Source of the DNA: Chlorokybus atmophyticus
Taxonomy: Eukaryota > Streptophyta > Chlorokybophyceae > Chlorokybales > Chlorokybaceae
Length of the DNA: 64,000 nt
Direction: 5' to 3'
Assembly (NCBI GenBank): GCA_009103225.1
Contig: RHPI01002402.1
Span: forward strand, 176,064 to 240,063
Below, piece by piece: positions 35,401 through 44,949 of this stretch; position 1 is the stretch's first letter, and every line of letters starts with the position of its first letter. Both the position numbers and the translations under genes were made by a program. The notes beneath the pieces were generated by a model. The model did not search any database and had not been told where the DNA came from. It was given only the letters and a program-made list of their open reading frames with translations.

Positions 35401-35745
35401 GCAGGCACAGCCACACGTGTTGGCGACTGCAGCACTGAGCGTAGATGAATCTGCATACACATGGGAATTTGGAAGCAAAGTCACAGCAGAAGACAAAGAA
35501 AAACTGTTGGCGTTGCTCAAGGAACATTGAAAAGCATTTGCTTTCAACATGCAAGAGCTGGGTCGCTGCAACATATACGAGATGGACATACAATTTAACA
35601 CAGAAGAGCCCATCTTGCGAAGACAGTGCCCACTTAGTTAAGTAGAGAACGAAGGAGTGAAGCAGGAATGTGATGACCTTACAAAAGCTGGATTGATTGA
35701 AGAGTTGATCTCCAGCTATGCGTCTGCTGTAGTCATGCCTAGATA
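32440..35745 (+). mobile_element. Gypsy retrotransposon (copy 2), 5' part: Gag, protease, DNA methyltransferase, start of RT
   Basis: Decayed relative of the element at 3.59-8.17 kb that keeps the 5' half lost there. It has a gag-like region with a methionine-rich coil (MQEMEAMMASMPTP, about 32938-32980), an aspartic protease (WHILVDTGAELAMPGG, Asp at 33607-33609; YNMLLGQE), the methyltransferase (34300-35230), then the RT leader (LIEELISSYASAVVMP) cut off at about 35745. A 23-bp unit (ggtgacctgctgtggaagaa...) is duplicated at 33250-33297. Many stops and frame changes show it is old. Confidence 0.85.
34300..35230 (+). pseudogene. Retrotransposon cytosine-5 DNA methyltransferase, degenerate second copy
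   Basis: Aligns by eye along the whole length of the copy at 3607-4896. Motif I is degraded (TASGLAAALNADIKV). Motif IV is intact as IAGWECQGHSRAG with Cys at 34590-34592, followed by DPRSN. Motif VI again reads IKNV (34724-34735). Motif VIII is GSRAHQSRVLWTN, and the end reads ALVTYPASYAFRNHGSCMVY, AMEFLPGAT and MLLGQALNKISLVWIL. Several stops and frame changes are present. The RT leader starts right after it, so the order methyltransferase-then-RT holds in both copies. Confidence 0.85.
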
Positions 35746-35799
35746 GCTTGCTAGTGGTTCAAAAGCCAGTGGCTGACAGCGGCTGTGTAGTCGCCGCAC

Positions 35800-36480
35800 A
35801 TGTCATCACACAACTACAACGCCACAGCAGCCTCCACCACAACATCAACAACCACAACCACAAGTGCCCTACAACAACTACAATAGCACCATCACCATCA
35901 CAACACCAACACCAACACGAACTTACACGCACAACTCAACAACAACTCCCACTTACACGGCGCTGCCGCAGGCGGCCACCTCACTGCATCATCAATCGCA
36001 ACACCACACGCACGCATGCACGCAGTTACGCACGCAGCCAGCCACGCATGCACGCAGCCACGCAGTTACGTACGCATGCATGCACGCACGCACACACGCA
36101 CGCAGTCACGCACGCAGCCGCGTACGCACGCATGCACGCACTAGCAACATCACCAACTTCGCTACAACAACATCCACGCTCACAGCCCTGCCTCCTACAA
36201 CGCAACGACGCCACCACCATCACACAACACCTACAACTGCACGCAGGCACGCACGCACGCAGGCAGGCATGCACGCACGCATTATCACCATCACTGCACC
36301 AGCTACAAGACCACCCACCTCAACAAGCACGGTGCCCACAAAAACAGCACTGTCACCCCCACAACAACACCATCATCACCACCACACCAACATCATCAAC
36401 CACAACTGCAACAAAACTACAACGACAACACTACACCACTGCCACCATTTCAGTCGTGGTTGTTGTTAGCTAGGTCAGCG
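35800..36480. repeat. Low-complexity CAAC and ACGC microsatellite region
   Basis: caac/cacca-type repeats flank an (acgc)n/(gcatgcac)n array, densest at about 36003-36290. The open frame across it is a by-product of the repeat. It separates the truncated Gypsy from the DIRS-like element. Confidence 0.75.
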
Positions 36481-37199
36481 TGTGGTAGACAGTTTAGTTA
36501 GTATTCCTGTCGAAGAGATGAGATTGCTTGGTTATGAAGGCAGCGTTGTGTCGTACATAGGTTAGCACATATGCCAGCTAGGCATTACTGTCGTAGATAG
36601 TTAAGTGTAGGCAGCATAAGTATACCAGCCTTTCTGTCGTTGCTGAGTACCGTCCATGTCCAGATAGTGTCGTCCCACTACTGCTGCCTGCAGTCACCTA
36701 TGCGCAGATGCGCATATTTGTCTGATCCGCTGGCTGCCTCGCAGCCATGCCGCGGCCGACAACAACAAGCCAACTACATCAACTAACAACCAACAGTACA
36801 AGCGCCCATACTACCAGCGTCAGTACTATTCACGCTACCCTGATCACGCGGAGGGATTACGAGACAAACGCCAGCGGGAGAAGTAAGATGGCGACCGCCA
36901 TGTAGGATATCTGATCGTGCACAGTCACTGTACAGTCACTGTAGCCACAGCATAGCCGTGTACAGTCCAAACCTCCTTGTTAATACACATCCTTGTGCCA
37001 TCAAACTGGACATTGCTATCGCTTCAGAGGATGCAGATGCACCTCTGCCTGCCATGGCCTACATCACTGTTGCATGACGACGATGCCGCAACGCCGGCTG
37101 CTGTTGTTGACTACGACGCTCTGGACCAGAGCAACCGCTGCATGCTGCAGGCGGTGATGCGCCGCCTCTGACTTGGCCGCCAGAGCGGCAAGCACGCCC

Positions 37200-39289
37200 A
37201 TTGGCGCAGACTGAGCAGGAGGACATGGTAGCTGCCGTCCTGCACGACCTGGCCCGAGTTCCCGACCAGCCTGGTCTGCAAGAATTGACTGATGAGCGGT
37301 GGCATAATCACCTGGCCACGTTCATGCATGATGCACAGCAATTTGTGGCAGCCTTACCAACCCTGCACATGCCAGCGTGGGAGAAATGGTTGCAAGCTAC
37401 TCGTCATCCTCTGGCACCGCGAGTGCGCAGATGGCTGCGAAACGGCTACCCGCTGCGCTTTCAACGCATTGCGCATGCGGAACACGACAAGTACACACAG
37501 GTGCACAAGCTGTTGCGGCGTGAAGGTCTGTCGCAGGAGGAGGTGTGCCAGCAGAACTCGAGCCGTCTCACGGAGCTTCAGTTCAAGAGCACAAAGACTT
37601 TTTGTTGGCCGTGCTGCGCAATCTGGTAACCACCGGAGCCATCTCCCCCGCATCACGTGAGGACTTGACGGTGTCCGGCATGGGTGTCGTTGTCAACACC
37701 TCGGGTAAGAAAGCGGCTGGTCATTAACCTGCGCTACATAACCATGTTCCTCGACAATATCCCATTCCACTATGAGAGGCTGACAGACATCTTGCATTAC
37801 ACAGAACAAAACGCGTATCAAGTGACCCTTGACATGAAATCGGGCTACCATCACATCCCCATCGCCAAACCAGAGAGGAGGTTCCTTGGCGTTGCTTTCG
37901 ATGGACACTACTTCAAGTGGAACGTTCTTCCCTTCGGCCTTAATCAGGCCTGCTTCGTGTTCACCGCAGTGCAGTCCGTGGTGCACCGTCCGCTGCGCGA
38001 GGCCGGCATTGGTACTGTCGCCTATATAGACGACATGCACATGGCGCACACGGACCATGCGCATCTACGCTGGAGGCTGCAACTCGTGTGGAAGCTATTT
38101 GCTGCGCTGAGTTGGTTCTTTGGGCTACCTAAGTGCATTCTCGACCCAGTGCAGCAGCTGCAATTTCTAGGGCTCGTCATCAACACAGTGAACACCACGT
38201 TTGCCATTCCTCAACACAAGCTGCAAGCCCTACATCAACTGCTGCAAGCATTGCAAGAGCGGGACTGCTTGACGAACAGGGAGTTTGCGAGCCTAGCCGG
38301 CAAGCGAATGGCCTATAAAATCGCAGTACCACCAGAATCCCTCTTTGCTAACACGCTCATGCAGGCAGTGCAGCTGGCCGATGGATGGGATCATCAGAGC
38401 ACCGTCTCGGATGACTTGCGTGCTTTCGCGATTTGGTTGCAGTCAGCGCTGCCCCGCTACAACGGTCACGCCTGGTGGCCGCCTCCCACTTCCTTGTTAC
38501 CGTCAGCGGACGCCTCGGGCACTAGAGGATGGGGGGCCTCCACACCATGGGGTCCCCTGCTTGGCAACTTCGATACGACGGAGCTAGCCCTACCCTCTGC
38601 CATCAAGATGGCATCAGCCTACATCAGAGTGCTGAGTGAGGCTACGCGCACAGCTCCGCAGTTGGCCCACACTACTGTAGGCATATGTGATTGATTCAGC
38701 CAGCCTTGGCGGCCCTGCGCAAGTTGTCCTCATCGTCCCCCTACCTGCGCGGAAGGAGTCGTACAGCCTGTGGGAGTTGTTGTGGGCGCGAGACTTGCGC
38801 CTTCACTTGGTCTGGCAACCTCGTTCGCACCTGCAGCAGGACGACGAGCTGTCGAAAGTGGAGGATCCCTCAGATTGGGCTCTGTGCACGCGGCTGACAT
38901 AACAGGGCATGCATCGCTTTGGTACGCCTTCTCTGGATGTCTTCGCATCTGCGAACACCAAGGCCCGTACCTTCTTCGCGCTGTTCCCGATGCCAGGCTC
39001 GGTTGGTAAAGCCCTCACTACCAACTGGACAGCCGCTGGTAGCCGCCCGCTGTTGTGGGTGTTGCCGCCTTTGGGCCTGCTGCCGACAGCCGTTAGGCTG
39101 CTGCACTTGTATCACATGCCTGCCATTGTCATTGTACCTGCATGGCCGCAGCTGTTGAGCATGCCGGCACGAGATCGCTGGCTGCTGCCTGCACAACGGG
39201 ACATGTTTGTGACCTGGTGGGGAGCACGTGTGCCGGACCACATTAGCACGCCGGGCAGGTACCCACATATGGTCCTGCGCCTGTTCTAG
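37200..39289 (+). pseudogene. DIRS-like RT, RNase H and methylase-like polyprotein
   Basis: Begins with a helical region (WHNHLATFMHDAQQF ... RVRRWLRNGYPL). Frame changes near 37590 and 37705 precede RT: LVINLRYITMFLDNI, VTLDMKSGYHHIPI, LPFGLNQACFVFTAV and the catalytic YIDD at 38023-38034, then FFGLPKCIL and LQFLGLVINT. RNase H follows (ADASGTRGWGAST ... LQQDDELSKVEDPSDWAL), broken by a stop at 38692. The last part (LDVFASANTKARTFF ... LLWVLPPLGLLPTAVRLL) matches the DAM-like domain of DIRS elements, where the PP motif corresponds to the NPPY-type site. Confidence 0.85.
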
Positions 39290-39861
39290 TCGCAGCCTAC
39301 CTGCAAGTAGTGCTGCACCATCTGCTTAGTGCGCCACAGTCCCTGTTGCTGCAGCTGTGCTGGGCTCATGCCAGCCAGGTGCCCTTCGCGCACACCTCCA
39401 CGCCGCAGCCTGTGCGTGCTCAGCCCAAGTCGAAGGATGCCAGCGGCCAGCACATGTCGCTTGAAGACGACGTTGCAAGCAGCGCTGCTCAGGTGCCCTG
39501 GCGACCAGCGGCGGCGGCTCTGGTGCAAGGGCCTGAACACATACCCCTCCAGCAGCGGCATGCCAGTAGCGGCGGCGGCTCGCAAGAACGCTGCCAATGC
39601 TTCTTGAAACTCGATCCCACACTGGCTGCGCACTAACTGTATGGCGGGTGCAGGTTGCCGCTGATGGTTCTTGAGCAGCCCGGGCTGCACCACCGCCTCC
39701 TCGCCCATGTGCAGGCTCTCCAAGCTCAGCCGGGCCCCTTCTCCAGCTCGCTGCCAGCTTTGCCACAGATATAGCAATAGGGCTTGATCCCGCAATAGTA
39801 ACACCTGTGTGAAAACGTTCAGTTGCTCTCTCACACTCTGCTGCAGTTTGCGTTTGTGCAC
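39286..39861 (-). CDS. DIRS-like tyrosine recombinase
   Basis: A 191-residue frame, converging on the RT polyprotein by 4 bp. The C-terminal part has the tyrosine-recombinase signature: HRLRRGG (the HxxR pair), SPAQLQQQGLWRTKQMV and the catalytic tyrosine in QHYLQ near the end. The upstream FQEALAAFLRAAAATGM and VFRPLHQSRRRW fit the body of the catalytic domain. It would insert a circular DNA intermediate by strand exchange. The N-terminal arm-binding part appears short or missing. The frame is uninterrupted, unlike its RT partner. Confidence 0.8.
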   Translation of the reverse strand: MHKRKLQQSVREQLNVFTQVLLLRDQALLLYLWQSWQRAGEGARLSLESLHMGEEAVVQPGLLKNHQRQPAPAIQLVRSQCGIEFQEALAAFLRAAAATGMPLLEGYVFRPLHQSRRRWSPGHLSSAACNVVFKRHVLAAGILRLGLSTHRLRRGGVREGHLAGMSPAQLQQQGLWRTKQMVQHYLQVGCD

Positions 39862-39984
39862 AAGTGCTCGCGCTGGCTCAATACCACCTCACCTAATCAC
39901 TTCCTATTCACCACATACACTATGCGCGCATGCACACGATGCCCAAGTTTTGCCGCGGTCGTGTCAAGAGCATTTGGGATCTCC

Positions 39985-40721
39985 AGCTGCCTTGAGTTAT
40001 GACGGGTTATAGGTTTAGCCAATACGCTGCCTTGGGAGCATACAACCCATATTTTCTGCTGTATGGCCGCCATCCACAGCTGCCCGCTTTTATTAGCTAG
40101 TGAAAGCGGGCAGCTGTGTCTGCTAGCTCCTATAGAAGCTAGCAGAAGCAGTTGTGGACTTGGAATGGAATGAGCAGAGCTTTGTCAAAGAGCCCACTAC
40201 TAAGGCAGCGTTATCTTAACGCACCATGCCCATTGCAATAGACAATCTGGTCATTGCACACCATCCAGTCACTCAGCGTTACGGTCGGGTGCGCAGCGGG
40301 TTCTACAAGCTCCGCATGCAGAAGTTTGAGACAAGGTAACATCATGTTTATCTCCATTATCAAACCAAGGACACGCTGTGTACCAGTGCCAGCATTATGC
40401 TTCTTAGAGTCAGAGAGGTGCGCGACGACGGCGTGCTTCTATTTGAGGGCAGTGATGCCAGAACGTGCACAGCTTAGATGAAAATGTGCTCTTTGTCATC
40501 AACCCAATAGCGGGGCTGTGGACCCCAAGGCAGCTGTTCCCAACATCAGCCATCTATGTGAAGGCTGCGCATGCGCTGACGGAGAGGCTAGCATGCTGAT
40601 GTGTGACGGATGTATAGCCGGCTGGCACATATTGTGTCTGTCACCACCATCGAGCAAGGTTTGTAAGGGAGATGAGATGTGTGAGGCTTGCCAGATGCGT
40701 TTGGCCAACTCAGGAGAGTAA
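39985..40721 (+). pseudogene. Gypsy (copy 2 family) 3' remnant: integrase C-terminus and PHD finger
   Basis: Resumes Gypsy sequence after the DIRS-like element: YNPYFLLYGRHPQLPAF equals the SPYFLMFGREPLLP segment of copy 1. Then come a region like RYGRVRSGFYK and a REVRDDGVLLFEG barrel segment, followed by a C4HC3 PHD finger at about 40557-40701 (CEGCAC, MLMCDGC, GWHILC, MCEACQ). All eight zinc ligands are present and the finger frame is open to TAA at 40719. The rest of RT, RNase H and most of integrase are absent between 35745 and here. It could be the far end of copy 2 with an internal replacement, or a separate fragment. Confidence 0.75.
40075..40146. repeat. Two adjacent hairpins in Gypsy coding sequence
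   Basis: cacagctgcccgcttt and its perfect complement (16-nt arms, 12-nt loop) at 40075-40118, followed by ctgctagct / agctagcag at about 40120-40145. The left arm of the first is normal coding sequence (PQLPAF), so the right arm is an inverted duplicate of it. Confidence 0.7.
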
Positions 40722-42646
40722 GGAGCCAACTGGAGGGGTAGGGGAGCTCGCTGTCCTAGTCACCATTCATGTTTCACATTTGAGGTACGATCAGATCCTC
40801 AACACACAGCGAGCTCCAATGCACAAAGAGCATATGTTCTCTCTCTCTTATGCACATTGCACAAGTTATACATGATCGAAGCCCATGTAGATTTCGTGCA
40901 CATACACAAGGAGTATACATCTATACAGTTGCACACCACGCGCAGGCATTGATCAATACCTATGGCAGCGTTAGTCAGCGGCACTCTTTTGCGCTGAGAG
41001 CAGGTTGGTCTGCTAGTGCATGTTGCTGCACCCATGCTAGTCGTAGTGCAAGCGTCCCCAACTCACAGCTCACGGGCGCTTCTCAACCACGCCGCGCAGA
41101 AGAAGGCATTCTACGCGCTGAACACCACCATTGCACTGAACCATCAACCCAGATCATGGGTTCCCGGTTGGTGCGGCCTCAATCACCCTCGTCCTAGCTG
41201 AACGGCACTTTCCGCGTATGCCTACGGAGGGGAGTCCAGTATCATGGAAGGACGGGCGCGTCTTCATCATATTTAGGCGGGCTTAGGCTCACGGAGGTGT
41301 CCATACATTGGGGAATTGCCGCCCCCACATTGGCAATTGGGCCGGCGTTAACAGCAGCGCCCTCCTCATCCCTGCTTGGCCATGAGTACCACTTGGGCAC
41401 GGATGATGCTCCTGTGCCCGCCTCCGCCATCATGGATAATCCGGCTCACATGCACAGGATCAAGGGCGTGCAGCCTAAGGCATTGCGCATGCATTTGAGA
41501 TGACAGGCCGATTTCCCGAAAAAGCAGAATCTAAAACCACATGAATGATGGTTATCGAGCCCCAGCCCACACGACAGCTACTAGCACGACAGGGTTGAGG
41601 CAGCCATGCCAGTGCGGGCGCTTGTGCCCGCTGAACCACAAACGATAAATGAGGATGCGGCGCTGAGGATGGGGTGAGGCGCGCAGGATGTCTCCACGCT
41701 CGCGTGTACAAACGTATGCTGCAGTTGGTGTGCGGGCGTGTCTATGCGTATGCGTAGTGTTGCTTGTGCTAGCACACGCGATAGCGAGTCTTGTGATGCA
41801 GCTGATATATATACTTGTTTTGGGTTGTCGTGTGTACATGTGCATGAGGTACCCGCAATAGGGTACCCACAATACTTGGACATGAGATTAGGCGTGTAGA
41901 ATTGGACTTGGTGATGATGGTACGACATTATCCCGCGGATTGGAATGGAGTTGGTGGGGTGTAGAAGGTAGAGAGTGTGGAGCCCACTTGCACAAGCCAA
42001 TGAGTGAGCTGCAGAGGGGAGCAAAGGTTTGCAGCAAACCAGCAGACAACATGGCAGTGAATGCGAATGTATAATGCAACCAAACGGGCCCACTACCTCA
42101 TCATCACATGCATTCTACAATTACATCTGCACAGACTTCTATATTCCGAAAATTTATTGGCTTGAACCCCTAGACACAGCAAGCGGGTGCGTTCAAGCCA
42201 ATGATTTTGTCTCAAAGTAATTATCAGATTGGTGATCATGTATTTACTCCGGGCAGGCGGTTTCCCGCCCTTTCCCCGTTTCTAGAACGAGTGCTTGCAT
42301 GGAGAGTAACCATTGCACCACCCCCGCCCCGGGTGGTGCTGATGGTGGTGCAATTCTCGAGATGCCCTCAGGCACATGTAACCAGGATTGCTGGCCCTGG
42401 GCAGTGGTTGCCTTGTAGCACCAACATCTACACTGCATTACAACTGATGCCACACCTAACAAAAAGTGATCTCAAGTTAACAACTCAGCAGCTACCTGCT
42501 ACGCTTACACTGTACATCCTGATATCACCATGACAGTAGCAATTGCAGCAACGCGACCGGCTAGCCTCAATGCGCCATGCTAACACCTTTGAGTGACTTG
42601 CCCCAAGGCGCAGAGAGCCAGCATTGCTGCAAAAAGGCAGCAGTCG
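40722..42646. other. No gene recognised; flank of retroelement island and Lunapark 3' region
   Basis: Short frames without motifs. A purine-rich ggaggggtaggggagct at 40731-40747 may be the polypurine tract of the Gypsy remnant. TGTAA on the minus strand at 42509-42505 is a candidate polyadenylation signal for Lunapark. Confidence 0.45.
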
Positions 42647-43323
42647 TTATCTTTTCACCTCACTGCTGGTCCGATGGCTTGTCATGGACTCCTCAGGTTC
42701 TGAGCCTGCAGGTGAGTCCTGTGCCGGCTCTGCCGTTGCAGCTGCAGAAGCAGTGACTGCCTCCTCTGCCTGTTGTTCTGCAGCTTCCCTTGCAGTTGGA
42801 GAAGCACCAGGTGAGGCGCGTGCAATGCCAGATGCCATCGGAGAAGATGCGTGTTCCTCCTGCAGGTCGGAGCGGGTGCCATTGCAGTAATTGCAGTATC
42901 GGCATATGTACATCGTCTCCAAGTCCTCTCTCCTGCTCAGTCACATGAAGTCAGGGCAATGCAATAAGGAAGCATAGCTGGAGCTGTGAAGGCACGCAAC
43001 ACACCTGGCAAGGCCATTGTGCATATGGCAGTTGCAGCATATCAGCGCAAAGCACTGGGTTGGATCCTCCCCAACCAGCATAGCTGCCATGCGAGCGAGC
43101 AACCCAGTACTTGCAGCGAGTTCAGCACCCATGCCTTGCTCGCCATGGTCTGCAACACAGACACCAACCGTGTAATGATAAGCACGGAGCAGACTTCTGG
43201 CGCAAGTTAACACTGATATGCACAACCAGCTTGCTGCTACCTGCTGCTCTAGGTGTGCCGGCTGGCATGCTACTGCTGCGCTGAGGTCGTCTCCTAATGC
43301 CAGTCTGCCGCTGCCGCTGCTGC

Positions 43324-43359
<36 letters not shown>

Positions 43360-44415
43360 GTTTTGCCATCATTGCCAGCAGCTGCCTCTTGCCGCATCTC
43401 CTCGGCAGCGCTTTTGTCATACTTTTGTAACAGGTTTAGTGTTGCATTGTAGGCCGTACGCTCCTTCAGCTCCTCAATCAAAGATTTCTTTTTCTCTTCG
43501 ACCTGCCACACAGGTGCAGAGTAACTGATCTGTCGCATCTGTGTGTGCATGACCTACAGCAGACATGTAACCCAAGCTGTGCGTATGGACAGCACACAGG
43601 TGAGGTACTACGATGCGTGACCATGTGCACCATTAACATATTACCTTATGGAGTCGCGCCTTATCACCACGGTCGCGTGCCTCCAGTACAAACCGGGTAA
43701 GTTTCCAAAACATCAACAACAGCACCGGGAAGGCTACGGACGGGGATGCGAACAATAGCCGTTGCTTGATTTCAAGACGAGGCTGCCGTCCGTACACTAG
43801 CGCAATTACCAACAAGGCCATTTCTACAAGAAACCCATACAAAGCCAGTGACTGCGCAAATCTGCGCCGTAGTCGTGCACGCGCATTGAGTCGCCCCTGC
43901 AAGATACGCAATGAGGCTGGAGGATTTTAGCCATGAGCAAAACGGCTTCAGACAACACAAGATAACAGTGCATGACCGCATGATGCATGGAACATAACCA
44001 TGTGCCTGCTTGAGTCAGCATTTGAAGTGCAACATGCAATGAATACGTACGAAACATAGTATGAGAGATGAATTGTGGTGTCTGAGACACAAGACTTCAA
44101 AAAACCTCTCTCCAATCTCCGACTAGCAGTCAACAACTGTGTGAAAATATGGATAGCTGCAAAGCCTGCCAGGCTGCCACGAGTGCACGTCTAATCGTGC
44201 ATGCGTGGCATTTTGTTACGCGTATGCAAGCTTTAAAGCAGCACACGCACTGCTAATTCAGAGCCTGGCCATAGAAAACCCCGGACATCTAATCGCACCT
44301 GCAGAGCCTTGGCATCATTCGTAAGCTTTTCAAGCGACTTCTCATAAGTTGCTGCCTGCGGCAAGTAGCCTCGGCCACCTCCACCTCTCCACAACCTGGA
44401 CACCAGCAGCCCCAT
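42647..44415 (-). CDS. LNP: Lunapark-family ER junction protein
   Basis: Lunapark stabilises three-way junctions of the endoplasmic reticulum. Five exons (44415-44299, 43896-43645, 43502-43241, 43149-43005, 42932-42647) with matching phases give 353 residues. The N-terminus has a glycine-rich start and a coiled coil (TYEKSLEKLTNDAKAL). Two membrane segments follow (LYGFLVEMALLVIALVYG and FPVLLLMFWKLTRFVL), then a second coil with the family signature EELKERTAYNATLNLLQKYD. A glutamine run (CAG repeat, about 43327-43357) leads into the zinc ribbon: ARMAAMLVGEDPTQCFALIC, CNCHMHNGLARRED and CRYC supply two C-x2-C pairs. The C-terminus is acidic and alanine-rich. Divergent from CENP-C. Confidence 0.93.
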
Positions 44416-44949
44416 CCAGGACGCCGTGTGCTCCCTGGCTGGCTTGACGCAAATCAGCCAGAGGTGCGCACTTGCATGTCATGCCAAATCTTCCATGACA
44501 AGGCGTTCGCTAAGCGACCCGATTGCTCATGGTGATGGGCAGCTCGCCCATAACACGGCTTACGACCACCTCGTCAATGCCACCCACGGCGTCAAAACCA
44601 TCGCTGCCCACACCCTAGAACTGTTAGGGTTGCATGCTTGTGCGCCAGCCTTGTGCCACCGCACAAGACCTGTGCGCATCGCACAAGCAAATTGTGCTCC
44701 AGATAGTCCGTTGCTGTCCTACCTTTGAAATTACGAATTTTTGGGAAAGGCGGGCTTTGGTTAGGTTTAGGGTTTGGGCGGCGGCGGTGGTGACGGCGTG
44801 GTGGTTGCCGTGGACAGGGGCGGCGGGCGGGTGTGGAACTGGAGGAGGCGGACGGGGACGAGGATTACACGGACGACGGGAAGGACTTGGTTGTGTGGCG
44901 CACATCTCGGAGATAAGCGGTGGCTGCTGCTGCCTTCTATGGTAGTGGG
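44416..44949. promoter_or_regulatory. Bidirectional promoter region between Lunapark and CENP-C, with telo-box
   Basis: 534 bp between the two divergent start codons. TTAGGGTTT (44767-44775) sits in a longer ttaggtttagggtttggg, matching the plant telo-box (AAACCCTAA) often found near starts of growth-linked genes. Position supports a shared core promoter; function is inferred. Confidence 0.5.

Larger units (their letters stand above)
36740..39861 (+). mobile_element. DIRS-like retroelement with tyrosine recombinase on the opposite strand
   Basis: A basic gag-like stretch (YKRPYYQRQYYSRYP, about 36798-36842) is followed by RT, RNase H and a DAM-type methylase-like domain on the plus strand. 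A tyrosine recombinase lies on the minus strand, meeting them tail to tail. Recombinase instead of integrase and the RT type place it in DIRS. An antisense recombinase has, as far as I recall, been described for Kangaroo of Volvox. Inverted or split terminal repeats were not located. Confidence 0.8.

Noticed and set aside
35748-36473. 241-codon open frame rich in T, H and A
   Set aside because: It is a translation of CAAC/ACGC microsatellite sequence; no domain and frame length follows from repeat periodicity.
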